Positions 25,651 to 37,403 of a stretch of 64,000 nucleotides of DNA are shown piece after piece. Every line of letters starts with the position of its first letter. Position 1 is the first letter of the stretch. The notes beneath the pieces were generated by a model, which saw nothing but the letters and a program-made list of their open reading frames with translations, was not told the origin of the DNA and did not search any database. The position numbers and the translations under genes were made by a program. This DNA is from JBBRHQ01 sp963815645 (GTDB lineage Bacteria; Actinomycetota; Thermoleophilia; Solirubrobacterales; 70-9): assembly GCA_963815645.1 (NCBI GenBank), contig CAWFHL010000001.1:124001-188000 (forward strand), written 5' to 3'.

Positions 25651-27990
25651 TTGACGGCGGCAAGGGCGGGCGCCGCATCCGACGCTGCACGGACGAATCT
25701 AGGAGTCCTGCGGGAGATCGAGAGCCGCGTGCTCTGGCTATCAACGGCGATCGTTCACCACGCGAACAAGGTGCGCGAGAACCCGTCGGGTATCAAGGTC
25801 GGGGGCCACCAAGCCTCTAGCGCATCGATCGTCAGCATCATGACGGCCCTCTGGTTCGCGTTTCTCGACGGGCAGGACCGGGTGTCGGTAAAGCCGCACG
25901 CGTCCCCGGTCCTCCACGCGATCAATTACCTCCTCGGCGGGCTACCTGCCGAGTATCTGACGAGGTTGCGGGAACTCGGTGGGCTCCAGAGCTATCCGAG
26001 CCGAACCAAGGATCCAGATGACGTCGACTATTCGACGGGATCGGTGGGAATCGGAGCGACGGCGACAATCTGGGGTGCACTGACCCATCGCTATGTCGCC
26101 GGACACTTTGAGGTTCCGGTTGGGGGTCGCCACATCGCTCTGGTCGGCGACGCGGAACTAGACGAAGGGGCGTGCTGGGAGGCGTTACTTGATCCAATGA
26201 CCCGCGAACTCGGCGAGGTGCTTTGGATCATTGATCTCAACCGCCAAAGCCTTGACCGAGTCGTCCCCCAGATCGCCGCCGACCGTTTGCGCTCGATGTT
26301 CGAAGCCGCCGGATGGCACACGAGCACAGTCAAGTACGGCCGCCGGCTCCAGAAGCTCTTCGCCCAATCCGGTGGTGCAGAGCTTCGCCGCCGTATCGAT
26401 GAAATGTCGAATGAGGAATTCCAGAGTCTCCTGCGAGCCAAGCCCTCCGACCTGCGTGAGCGTCTTCCCGGGGAGGGCCGAGGATCGCGACGGCTGGCAA
26501 AGCTGGTCGCGGACTTAGGCGATCCAGATCTGTCTGTCGCCATTCGCGATCTCGGTGGCCACGATTTAGGCGCTCTCCTGCAAGGTCTTTGGGAGGCGGA
26601 TGCGGCGAAGGATCAGCCTTCGGTGATCTTCGCCTACACGATCAAGGGCTGGCGGCTACCGATCGAAGGCCACCCTGCCAACCATTCCGCCCTACTCAGC
26701 CCAGCGCAGTTCCACGAACTTGGCCTCAGCCTCGGTGCCGACCCGTCCGAGCCTTGGGCGCCGTTTCCCGCGGACAGTAAAGCAGCGAAGTGGTGCCGCG
26801 AACGCGCTGATCAACTTCAGCGAAAACCCCCTTCTCAAACCGCGCCACCCGCCGTGCCTATCGAATTCGGGCGCCAGCACAGCGGAAAGGAATCAACCCA
26901 GCAGGCATTCGGACGGTTCTTCTCCGACCTGCATCACGAGGCCGAGGAGGTATCGCGGCGGGTAGTGACCGTGAGCCCGGACGTTGCGAGCTCTACCAAT
27001 CTCGGAGGCTGGATCAACAGGGTCGGGATCTGGTCTATCGGAGACCGCATTGACTGGTTTGCCGATGACACCGAGACCTTGGTGCGGTGGCGCGAGATCA
27101 CGCACGGACAACACATCGAGCTTGGGATAGCGGAAACCAACCTAGTAGGACTGCTTGGTGAGCTTGGCGTGGCATGGCGGGTGGAGGGCAAGCCGCTCTT
27201 GCCCGTGGGCACGCTCTATGACCCTTTCGTTGGCCGAGCTCTTGAGCCGTGGTCGTTCGGAATCTACGGGGGCGGGCAATCAATTCTCGTAGGGACCCCG
27301 TCCGGAATCACCCTCGCCTCGGAAGGCGGGGCGCATCAGTCAATCGTCACACCCACGATCGGAGTGGCCCAACCCGGGTGCGTGTTCTGGGAGCCGGCAT
27401 TTGCCCAAGACTTCGAGTGGGCCTTTCTACATGCCCTTTCGCGTCTGGGGCGCGCGGACGGAACGTCGAGCTACTTCCGACTCTCCACACGACCGATCCC
27501 GCAAGACCTCGCGAACCTTCCTTCGGACGAGGCCAGCCGAGGTCGTCGGCGAGCTCAGGTCCTAGCCGGCGGGTATCGACTCTGCGAATCGCAGTCATCG
27601 GGGCCGGGGGTCGCGCTGGTGGGAATGGGCGCGGTTATGCCCGAAATCATCGATGCCGCTGATGCTCTCGAGGCCGGTGGCATCCCGGTCGACGCAGTTT
27701 GCGCCACCAGCGCGGATCTCTTGTTTCGCGCAGCGCGGGCCGACCGGGGATTCGGTTCCCAGGGAGCCGGATTTCTGCGTGAAATCCTGCCCCGGGGTTG
27801 GCCGATCGTCGCCGTGCTGGATGGTCATCCTTCGGCGTTGGCCTTCCTGGGCGCCGCGTTGGGGGTTTCGGCGACATGTCTTGGCGTCGCGGATTTCGGT
27901 CAATCTGGGGATCAGCCAGACCTGTATGAACACTACGGGATCGATTCCGAGTCGATCATCGGCGCGGCCCTTGATCTGGTGGATCCGTGA
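25651..27990 (+). CDS. Pyruvate dehydrogenase E1 (AceE)-like thiamine diphosphate enzyme
   Basis: Intact 779-residue homodimer-type E1/transketolase-like protein. The N-terminal TPP domain has VGGHQASSASIVSIMTALWF, YSTGSVGIGATATIWGALTH and the ThDP motif GDAELDEGACWEALLDP ending near WIIDLN. The pyrimidine-binding domain contains ITHGQHIELGIAETNLVGLL and TPSGITLASEGGAHQSIVTP; the C-terminal domain ends with FGQSGDQPDLYEHYGID. It is about 100 residues shorter than AceE, and no E2 or E3 gene is in the window. The TTG start has AAGGAG 6 nt upstream. It would decarboxylate a 2-oxoacid, probably pyruvate or a relative. Confidence 0.87.
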   Translation: MTAARAGAASDAARTNLGVLREIESRVLWLSTAIVHHANKVRENPSGIKVGGHQASSASIVSIMTALWFAFLDGQDRVSVKPHASPVLHAINYLLGGLPAEYLTRLRELGGLQSYPSRTKDPDDVDYSTGSVGIGATATIWGALTHRYVAGHFEVPVGGRHIALVGDAELDEGACWEALLDPMTRELGEVLWIIDLNRQSLDRVVPQIAADRLRSMFEAAGWHTSTVKYGRRLQKLFAQSGGAELRRRIDEMSNEEFQSLLRAKPSDLRERLPGEGRGSRRLAKLVADLGDPDLSVAIRDLGGHDLGALLQGLWEADAAKDQPSVIFAYTIKGWRLPIEGHPANHSALLSPAQFHELGLSLGADPSEPWAPFPADSKAAKWCRERADQLQRKPPSQTAPPAVPIEFGRQHSGKESTQQAFGRFFSDLHHEAEEVSRRVVTVSPDVASSTNLGGWINRVGIWSIGDRIDWFADDTETLVRWREITHGQHIELGIAETNLVGLLGELGVAWRVEGKPLLPVGTLYDPFVGRALEPWSFGIYGGGQSILVGTPSGITLASEGGAHQSIVTPTIGVAQPGCVFWEPAFAQDFEWAFLHALSRLGRADGTSSYFRLSTRPIPQDLANLPSDEASRGRRRAQVLAGGYRLCESQSSGPGVALVGMGAVMPEIIDAADALEAGGIPVDAVCATSADLLFRAARADRGFGSQGAGFLREILPRGWPIVAVLDGHPSALAFLGAALGVSATCLGVADFGQSGDQPDLYEHYGIDSESIIGAALDLVDP

Positions 27991-28197
27991 TGCGCGGCGG
28001 TCGGCCACGTCATCGCCCGCATTGGAGAACGGTCGACAACGAACGGATCCGACGGCAAAAGCGAAACCGTAGCCGGCGCTGAGCGCAGGGCCATTGGCCC
28101 GACCCGTGCAACGGCTGCGGGACATCCTCGGGAGTGATCACACGTCGTCTCAGACTGTGGTCGGAGCCCGGCAGATGACCTAGCCGGCGAACCATCT

Positions 28198-29674
<1,477 letters not shown>

Positions 29675-29771
29675 CTAGCCTCTCCCCTACGTCGTCATCG
29701 GGCTGAGTTGAGAAGGGAGTCGACCGGATTCAGCAAGCCGAACGGGTGCTACGGGCGATCGACATCGGTGG

Positions 29772-30479
29772 CTAGAGGATCGTCCGCATCATTCGTTCGA
29801 ATGCTTCGACATGGTCCGATGCGACTTGCCTCGCACGCCGAGCATCATGCTTGGTGATGGCGTTCAGAAGCTCGCGGTGCTGAGCGATGTTCGCCGTGAA
29901 ATCCGGCAGGCGCTGCCTCGCGAGGTGCCAGATCCGGTAGGACAGATTGAAGTACCGCTCAAGTGTGTCCTGCAGGTAGGCGTTGCGGGCCGTACTGTAG
30001 ATCAGGCGATGCGCGTTCGCATCAAGTGCCATCAAGCGGGGTCCGCTGCTCGCGGTTGCGTCCTGAATCTTGCTGATAAGGGCGGAGAACGCCCGCTCAT
30101 CCTCGGGACGGAAACGTTCCGCGGCCAACGCCGCGGCAAATCCCTCAAGCTGGACCCGAACCTCGGAGATCGCGGCGAGATCGGTGATCTGGACCTCCGA
30201 AACGAACGTGCCTCGACGCGGATAGATATCGACCAGCGTCTCGAGCTCTAGTCGCTTGATCGCTTCACGGACCGGCGTTCGACCCACCTTGAGGTCACGC
30301 ATAAGCTCATCCTCGTCGATCGGTGTTCCAGGTCGAAGCTCCAGCGAGATAATGCGGTCGCGGATCCTCACGTAGGCGCGTTCACTAAGCGACATCTCCT
30401 CGGCCACCGGCGCCGAAGGTGATCGATGGCCACGGGTAGGACGTGACGAGGCTCGAGTGTTCCGCTGGGTGGACGCCAT
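29772..30479 (-). CDS. GntR family transcriptional regulator (FadR subfamily), in the gcv run
   Basis: Intact regulator of 235 residues. The winged helix reads LSERAYVRIRDRIISLELRP, GTPIDEDELMRDLKVGRTPV and REAIKRLELETLVDIYPRRG; the FCD domain has DLAAISEVRVQLEGFAAALA, LDANAHRLIYSTARNAYLQD and AITKHDARRARQVASDHVEA. The ATG is at 30479, 5 nt after the apparent gcvPB stop, so it is likely cotranscribed with the glycine cleavage genes. It is a candidate for the protein that binds the ACCTGATATAT-containing sites before gcvT and glyA. Confidence 0.92.
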   Translation of the reverse strand: MASTQRNTRASSRPTRGHRSPSAPVAEEMSLSERAYVRIRDRIISLELRPGTPIDEDELMRDLKVGRTPVREAIKRLELETLVDIYPRRGTFVSEVQITDLAAISEVRVQLEGFAAALAAERFRPEDERAFSALISKIQDATASSGPRLMALDANAHRLIYSTARNAYLQDTLERYFNLSYRIWHLARQRLPDFTANIAQHRELLNAITKHDARRARQVASDHVEAFERMMRTIL

Positions 30480-30484
30480 GACAG

Positions 30485-32113
30485 CTAAGTCGGCCGGTCT
30501 GAGATCGTTGGACGATCGTATCTTGGCCGTCGGCTTCGTTTGCCATCCAGCGTTGACCGGTTCGGTTGCCGGACAACGGGTCGGCGGCTTGCGCTCGCCT
30601 CGTCGAGCCGCCGCACGGGCGTCGTATAGGGCGCGCCGCGAGCGATCTCCGGGTCGCGCTCGGCCTCCGCGAGGATCTCCTCGAAGGCATCGGCGAGGGA
30701 GTCGAGGCCCTCGCTGGTCTCGGTCTCGGTGGGCTCGACCATCAGCGCCTCGTCGACCAGCAGCGGGAAGTAGATCGTCGGCGGGTGGAAGCCGAAGTCC
30801 AGCAGGCGCTTGGCGATGTCGAGCGTCCTGCACGTCGAGCTCGCGCTTGGCCGGCGCACCGGAGAGGACGAACTCGTGCATGCAGGTGCGGTCGAATGCG
30901 AGCGGCAGGTACTTGCCCGTCGCGCCCCTCCCGCAGCCTCGCGAGCAGGTAGTTGGCGTTCAGCACCGCCGTCTCGGAGGCCTCGCGCAGGCCGTCGCCG
31001 CCGAGGCTGCGGATGTAGGCGTAGGAGCGGACGAAGACGCCGAAGTTGCCCGGCGAAGCCGCGCAGCCGCCCGATCGACTTCGGCTTGGTCGTAGTCGAA
31101 GTCGAACGCCGGAGCCGCGCCGTTGCCGCCGTCGAGCGGACGACGCGCGGAACCGGCAGGTAGGGCTCGATGCGGTCGGAGACCGCGATCGGCCCGGCGC
31201 CGGCCCGCCGCCGCCGTGGGGCTGGGAGAAGGACTTGTGGAGGTTGACGTGGACGATGTCGAACCCCATGTCGCCGGGCCGGCTGCGGCCCATGATCGCG
31301 TTCAGGTTCGCGCCGTCGTAGTAGAGCGTCGCGCCACCTGCGTGGACGATCGACGGCGATCTCGCGCGATGTTCTCGTCGAACACGCCCAGCGTGTTCGG
31401 GTTGGTGAGCATGAGACAGGCGACGTCGTCGTCGACCTTTGAGCGCAGGTCGTCGACGTCGACGCCGCCGCGCTCGTCGGTGGCGATCTTCACGACCTCG
31501 TAGCCGGCCATCGTCACCGAGGCGGGATTGGTGCCATGTGACAGTGTCGGGCGTCAGCACCCGCGTCCGCTCCTCGCCGCGGTCGGTCGTGGTAGGCGCG
31601 CGTGAGGAGCAGCCCGCGAACTCGCCGTGCGACCCGGCCGAGGGCTGCAGCGAGACGTGCGGGCAGGCCGCAGATCTCGGCGAGCGACGCGCTCGAGACG
31701 CCACATCAGCTCGAGCGCCCCCTGCGCGCGCTTCGGGATCCTGAGCCGGATGAAGCCGCGCGTGGCCGGGCAGCGCCGCGACCTTCTCGTTCAGGCGCGG
31801 GTTGTGCTTCATCGTGCACGAGCCGAGCGGATAGGGCCCCGTGTCGAGGTCGAAGTTGCGCCGCGAGAGGCGGTTGTAGTGCCGGACGATCTCGGGCTCG
31901 GAGACCTCGGGCAGCTCGCGGTCCACGCTCGCGCAGCAGGCTCTGCGGGATCAGCTCGTGAGCGGACTTCTCCGGCACGTCGCGGGCCGGGACGGTGGCG
32001 GCGCGGCGGCCGTAGACCAGCGCTCGTAGATCGTGGTGGCGCGTGTCCCGCTGCTGCGGGGTGGGGATTTCGGCGGTGAGGGCGGGGGAACGGCGCCGGG
32101 TGGAGGGGGTCAT
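30485..32113 (-). pseudogene. gcvPB: Glycine dehydrogenase (decarboxylating) subunit 2, frame-disrupted
   Basis: PLP-dependent P-protein, beta half. Frame pieces in order: LPEVSEPEIVRHYNRLSRRN, FDLDTGPYPLGSCTMKHNPR (the family motif), MTMAGYEVVKIATDERGGVD, ANLNAIMGRSRPGDMGFDIV, HVNLHKSFSQPHGGGGPAPG (the PLP lysine) and FGFHPPTIYFPLLVDEALMV near the end. Family order and total length are kept, but the frame changes about eight times, mostly in C/G runs. As read it cannot be translated; a run of consensus errors is at least as likely as decay. It follows gcvPA by 19 nt. Confidence 0.82.
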
Positions 32114-32132
32114 ACGCTATGGACCTCCTCCG

Positions 32133-33590
<1,458 letters not shown>

Positions 33591-33610
33591 CTGATCTCGG
33601 CTCCGCGGTA

Positions 33611-33940
33611 TCAGACGAGCCTGACCCGCACGAGCCAGCCGTCGCCGTACGGATCCTCGATGATGAGCTCGGGCTTGTCGGAGACCGCCTCGTTGACGGC
33701 GAGGATCTCTCCCGAGAGGGGCGCGTAGACGTCCGACACCGCCTTCACGGACTCGACCTCGGCGTAGGCCTGGTCCTTGGTCACGTCCGAGCCGGCCTCG
33801 GGCGGCTCATAGAACACGACCTCGCCCAGCGCGTCCTGCGCGTACCAGGTGATGCCGAAGGTCGCCTCCTCCCCATCCACGCGCGCCCAGTCGTGCTCCG
33901 CGTGGTATCGCAGGTCCTCGGGATAGCTCTCCTCTGCCAT
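33611..33940 (-). CDS. gcvH: Glycine cleavage system H protein
   Basis: Intact 109-residue lipoyl carrier: MAEESYPEDLRYHAEHDWAR, FGITWYAQDALGEVVFYEPP, then the lipoylated Lys66 in AEVESVKAVSDVYAPLSGEI and SDKPELIIEDPYGDGWLVRV. Length is slightly below the usual 125-130 because the C-terminal helix is short. It shuttles the aminomethyl group between P, T and L proteins. It lies 7 nt after gcvT. Confidence 0.95.
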   Translation of the reverse strand: MAEESYPEDLRYHAEHDWARVDGEEATFGITWYAQDALGEVVFYEPPEAGSDVTKDQAYAEVESVKAVSDVYAPLSGEILAVNEAVSDKPELIIEDPYGDGWLVRVRLV

Positions 33941-33947
33941 GGGCGGT

Positions 33948-34421
33948 CTAGGTCTCCTTTCGGTACAGGGGTTTCGATTCGATTTGCGCGTGCTTGCGCT
34001 TGCCGCGGACGTCGATCTCGAGCTCGGATCCAGGCTCCGCGAGCTCGGCGGCGACGTAGCCCATCCCGATCCCCTGCTCCAGGCAGGGAGACAGGGTTCC
34101 ACTCGTGACCACACCGACCTCCCGGTCGCCGTCCATGACCGGGTTTCCCTCGCGCGGGATCCCGGGGCCGGTGAGGACGAACGGGGCGAGCTTCTGCTCC
34201 GTGCCGGCCTCGCCGGCCGATGCGACCGCCTCGGCGCCGATGAAGCCCGTCGCCTCCTTGCAGCACCAGCCGAGTCCGGCCTCGATCGGGTTGCGGGTCT
34301 CGTCCACGTGCTCTTGGCGCACGCCCTGGTAGCTGACCGGCATCTCCCACCTCGCGAACGGGACCAGTTTCGCTCCCGCCTTGACGTGCTCACTGTGGAG
34401 CGCGGTCCGCCGTAGGCTCAT
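33948..34421 (-). pseudogene. gcvT: Aminomethyltransferase with large internal deletion
   Basis: Glycine cleavage T protein reduced to 157 residues. The N-terminus MSLRRTALHSEHVKAGAKLV, PFARWEMPVSYQGVRQEHV is joined directly to DETRNPIEAGLGWCCKEATG, which normally lies about 200 residues later; the C-terminal barrel domain (GTLSPCLEQGIGMGYVAAEL and GSELEIDVRGKR) follows normally. The frame is open across the junction. The lost part contains the tetrahydrofolate-binding core and catalytic Asp, so this product should be inactive. It is first in the gcv run with a candidate operator just upstream. Confidence 0.85.
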
Positions 34422-34454
34422 CGGCGTCGAGGATAGTATTCGCCGCGGGCAGTC

Positions 34455-34478
34455 ACCTGATATATGAGTTGTATCAAC
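34455..34478. promoter_or_regulatory. Candidate GntR-type operator before gcvT
   Basis: The stretch TGATATATGAGTTGTATCA (34458-34476) has TGATA/TATCA arms, and GTTGTATCAAC (34468-34478) forms a GTTG-N3-CAAC dyad like FadR-group operators. ACCTGATATAT (34455-34465) is repeated before glyA. It lies 34-57 nt upstream of the gcvT ATG. Confidence 0.5.
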
Positions 34479-34711
34479 AATTTGGCTCTAAGACCGGCCG
34501 CTTAGGAGGGCTCTGAGACGCCTGGCTTCCGTACGGGGCAACCTCTGGCCTTCTTGGCTCGGGTGGCAGCGGCGTCGACCTTGGGAGCGGGTGGTGGATC
34601 TGCAGCGCCAACCGGGGTGCCTGCCGCCAAGCATGACCGACGGGCCACCTTTGCAACTGGGTCTTTCGCCGGAAGTCTGACCCCCGTATTGGCAAGCCGT
34701 CGTGCAGGGGC

Positions 34712-34717
34712 GATACT
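34712..34717 (+). promoter_or_regulatory. Putative -10 box of a leaderless transcript (GATACT)
   Basis: GATACT followed by CCGCAGGCG and the ATG at 34727. The same GATA(C/A)T-N-CGCAG-N-CG-ATG arrangement precedes the SnoaL genes at 44669 (minus), 45116 and 45593, each the first gene of a run. The distance fits transcription starting at or next to the ATG. Confidence 0.55.
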
Positions 34718-34726
34718 CCGCAGGCG

Positions 34727-35133
34727 ATGTCGCAGGAGAACGTGGACCTCATACGGCGTAGCACCGAGTTGTGGCTGGGCGGGAACTTCGAAGCCTGGGT
34801 CGAGACGATCGACCCCGAGGTCGGGTGGGACTTCTCGACCCACCCGCTTCCGGACGTTCCGAACCGGGGCCGAGGCCGTGAAGCGTTCATCACCGACATG
34901 CTCGGCACCTACATGGGCGGCTGGAACGACTACTCCGCCAACATCAAGGAGGTTTCCGAGGCGGGAGAGCAGGTCATCCTGGTCTTGACGAGACGGCGAC
35001 CATGCGAGACGCGGGGGTGCCCTTGGAACGAGACCTGGTGCATCTTTGGACGGTCCTTGACGGAAAGGCCGTTTTCCTCCGGGTCTTCCGGACGAAGGAC
35101 GAAGCCCTCGAAGCCGCCGGGCTGTCGGAGTAG
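34727..35133 (+). pseudogene. SnoaL-like (NTF2 fold) protein 1, frame-disrupted
   Basis: Begins MSQENVDLIRRSTELWLGGN and continues with a typical NTF2-like core (FEAWVETIDPEVGWDFSTHP, FITDMLGTYMGGWNDY, EAGEQVILVL). A single base shift near 34982 then gives TATMRDAGVPLERDLVHLWT and KDEALEAAGLSE, ending at 35131-35133. With the shift corrected it is a standard 134-residue copy. First gene of the left array, preceded by a GATACT box with no ribosome site. SnoaL-like proteins form cone-shaped dimers binding small hydrophobic ligands; the role of this expanded family is unknown. Confidence 0.85.
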
Positions 35134-35136
35134 GCG

Positions 35137-35535
35137 ATGTCGCAGGAGAACGTCGAACTCACCCGCCAGGTGATGGACGCCTTCACCCGTCGCGACCTCG
35201 ATGCCTATCTCGCGCTCACGGACCCGAAGGTTGAGTTCACGCCGTATGAGGTGGCGGTGCAGGGCAGGCCGTACCGGGGTCATAACGGCATCCGCAGGTG
35301 ATGGGAGGAGACGTTCTCCGTGCTCCCGGATGTCAGGCCCGAGGTCTACGGGGTCAGAGATTGCGGGGAGATGACATTCTTGTGCGGGTGTCTTCGCGGT
35401 CAGGGCGTGACCAGCGGCGCGTCGTTTGAGCGAGCGATCTACATCGCGGCGCAGTGGCGGGAGCGGAAGCTGATCTCGTGGCACACCTTTGAGACCGAAG
35501 CCGAGGCCCTCGAAGCCGCCGGGCTTGAGGAGTAG
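35137..35535 (+). pseudogene. SnoaL-like protein 2 with in-frame stop
   Basis: Starts ATG 3 nt after the previous stop: MSQENVELTRQVMDAFTRRD, FTPYEVAVQGRPYRGHNGIR, then a TGA at 35299-35301 followed in the same frame by WEETFSVLPDVRPEVYGVRD and EALEAAGLEE. Relatives have Trp-Trp here, so TGG to TGA is the simplest change. Everything else is open, so the nonsense change is recent or an error. Confidence 0.85.
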
Positions 35536-35538
35536 GAA

Positions 35539-35806
35539 ATGTCGCAGGAGAACGTGGAAGCCCAGCGCCGCATCCAGAATGCACTTGTCCGTGGCGACTA
35601 CCAGCCATCGATCGCGGCCCTTGATGAGGAGGTCGAGCTTTGGGTCGACCCCCGGACCAACCCGGAGGCCGGTGAGTTCCGTGGGCGCACGGCTGTCATC
35701 GCCTGGTGGACCGACTTCGTCGCAAGCTTCGAGGACTACTGGGTCCAGCCGGGTGAGTTGATCGACGCCGGGGACTGGGTGTTGGTGACCAACCGCTCGG
35801 GTGGCG
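35539..35806 (+). pseudogene. SnoaL-like protein 3, truncated at the repeat boundary
   Basis: Starts 3 nt after the previous stop with MSQENVEAQRRIQNALVRGD and continues as a normal copy through GRTAVIAWWTDFVASFEDYW and IDAGDWVLVTNRSGGG (about residue 89). At 35807 the sequence turns into the 236-bp tRNA-His-linked repeat; the open frame runs on to 35970 in unrelated sequence. The last third, including the beta-strands that close the fold, is missing. This marks a recombination boundary. Confidence 0.87.
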
Positions 35807-36042
35807 GCCTGGTTCTTAACCGGCCACCGCCTAGTCCCCAGCCCTCGGAAATTCCAGCCGAGGCTTCTCCAGTGGCGTATTGCAGGTGCCTGCCAACCGA
35901 GATCTTTTCGAACGAATTGGAACTAGATTGGAACCAAGGTCTCAGACCCCCGGGCTCGGGTCCACTTTGAGATCGGCTTCACAGAGCCATTCCGCTGAAG
36001 GTGAGCGACGGGACTCGAACCCGCGACCGACTGGACCACAAC
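35807..36042. repeat. 236-bp direct repeat, left copy (tRNA-His-linked)
   Basis: Aligns without gaps to 46176-46411 with six mismatches (about 97% identity). Its right end stops in the anticodon loop of a tRNA-His 3' half. The right copy is joined to the complete tRNA gene. Configuration resembles attL/attR of an element integrated at a tRNA gene. Confidence 0.93.
36000..36042 (-). pseudogene. tRNA-His 3'-half fragment
   Basis: 43 nt matching the tRNA-His gene at 46369-46442 from the anticodon loop to the discriminator base, with one mismatch in the anticodon stem. The 5' half is absent; the sequence beyond is unrelated. Not functional as a tRNA. Confidence 0.9.
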
Positions 36043-36366
36043 TCCGAAGTTCGAGGCCATGCAGGGCTTGCCGTGCCAGGTGAGGTGCTCTCAGGTCACC
36101 TCAGATAGCCCGGGTTCGCTTAGTTCGGGACCACCGACGGGACCACGACACCCGGTATCGCTTTTCGTCCAGAGCACAACGTTTCGCTTTGCATGGAAAG
36201 CGACACTTCTCGCGTTAGGTTCCCGCGGGCGTGCTGAAGACAGGAGAGCCGGGTCTGGCGGGAGGACGGCGCCCCGCTGCGCCGGATGGTGGAGAATCCG
36301 GACAATCGAGACTCCCGAGGTGACGCACCTCGGCTACCGGATCGCAACCACTGACAGGAGTGCCGC
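36043..36366. other. Intergenic region with one strong inverted repeat
   Basis: About 320 nt without a gene. TGAGGTG (36081-36087) and CACCTCA (36097-36103) form a perfect 7-bp stem with a 9-nt loop. GACAGGAG before the next ATG is a usual ribosome site. Nothing else recognised. Confidence 0.55.
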
Positions 36367-37005
36367 ATGAGCACGCAAGCCGGCAACAAAGTGAATCTCT
36401 CGATGTCCGTGTCCGCCGACGGCTTCGTCGCCGGACCCAACCAGGACGAGGACAATCCGCTCGGCGTCGGCGGGATCGAGCTGCACAGGTGGCACATCGA
36501 TGAGGGCCCCGAGAGCGGCGGACACCCCGTCAACAAGCAGGTGATGTCGGAGATGATGGACGGGATGGGCGCCTTCATCATGGGGCGGAACATGTTCGGC
36601 CCGATCCGCGGCGAATGGGGCGACTCGGACTGGAAGGGCTGGTGGGGAGACGATCCGCCGTACCACGCTCCGACCTACGTCCTCACCCACCACGCCCACG
36701 ATCCGATCGAGATGGAGGGAGGCACGACCTTCCACTTCGTCACCGAAGGGATCGAGTCCGCCTACGAGCAGGCGAAGGCGGTCGCCGGAGGCCAGAACAT
36801 CTCCATCGCCGGCGGCGCCTCATGCGCCCAGCAGGCCCTCAAGGCCGGGCTGGTCGACGAGGTCGACCTCCAGGTGTCCCCGGTGATCCTCGGCGCGGGG
36901 GAGCGGCTCCTCGACGGCTTCGAGCCGGGAGAGCCGGAGCTCGAGCTGGTGCGCGTGCTCGAGGCTCCCGGCACGATCCACATCCGCTACCGGGTGGTCA
37001 CGTAG
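36367..37005 (+). CDS. RibD C-terminal / dihydrofolate reductase-like protein
   Basis: Intact 212-residue reductase-fold protein of the YyaP/RibD-C group: VNLSMSVSADGFVAGPNQDE, MDGMGAFIMGRNMFGPIRGE, APTYVLTHHAHDPIEMEGGT, VAGGQNISIAGGASCAQQAL and LVDEVDLQVSPVILGAGERL, which are the NADPH-binding segments of the family. GGAG lies 7 nt before the ATG. Proteins of this family are common in actinobacterial accessory regions, often of unknown substrate. It is the first intact gene inside the repeat-bounded segment. Confidence 0.92.
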   Translation: MSTQAGNKVNLSMSVSADGFVAGPNQDEDNPLGVGGIELHRWHIDEGPESGGHPVNKQVMSEMMDGMGAFIMGRNMFGPIRGEWGDSDWKGWWGDDPPYHAPTYVLTHHAHDPIEMEGGTTFHFVTEGIESAYEQAKAVAGGQNISIAGGASCAQQALKAGLVDEVDLQVSPVILGAGERLLDGFEPGEPELELVRVLEAPGTIHIRYRVVT

Positions 37006-37267
37006 CACGCTCGTCCCACTCAGGAAACAGCTGGGTTTATCGTCGCGCTGGTCCTGGTCGGCTGGTTGGTGGTTCGTGATAGGGCGCGAACCTAAAGAGC
37101 AGAGAGAGCGCCGACCCCCTCTGCCCCGCCCCCCGTCCAACTCCCGTCTGGGCGCGGGTCGGATCGGAGCGAACACCGCCCGCGAATCTCACTTCCCCTC
37201 AAGACCGAATCGCCTTACGGAACCCTGCCGAAGTCACACCGGTACTCGGCCTTGCGCCGCCCACTTC

Positions 37268-37400
37268 AGATTTGCCAGCGGCGTCGAGCTTGATCAGGAG
37301 GTCGCGTTCCTTAACACGTGGCGCAACGGGAAAGTGCGTCGAAGCCCGCGCCTGGCTCAACCACGCCGAGGCCCTCAAAGCCGCCGGGCTTTCGGAGTAG
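37268..37400 (+). pseudogene. SnoaL-like remnant, C-terminal piece
   Basis: Reads GVELDQEVAFLNTWRNGKV and, after a shift, RAWLNHAEALKAAGLSE with a TAG at 37398-37400, followed by GCG and the ATG of the next copy. This is the final third of an array member whose front is gone. The region 37006-37267 before it has no other feature. Confidence 0.75.
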
Positions 37401-37403
37401 GCG

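Larger units (their letters stand above)
34422..34726. other. Divergent region between gcvT and the SnoaL array
   Basis: 305 nt without a gene. It carries the dyad at 34455-34478 close to gcvT and a GATACT box at 34712-34717 directly before the first SnoaL gene. A glycine riboswitch was looked for and not seen. Confidence 0.6.

Noticed and set aside
34422..34500. Glycine riboswitch before gcvT
   Set aside because: The leader is under 100 nt with AT-rich dyads and lacks the two-aptamer layout and conserved core expected for that riboswitch.
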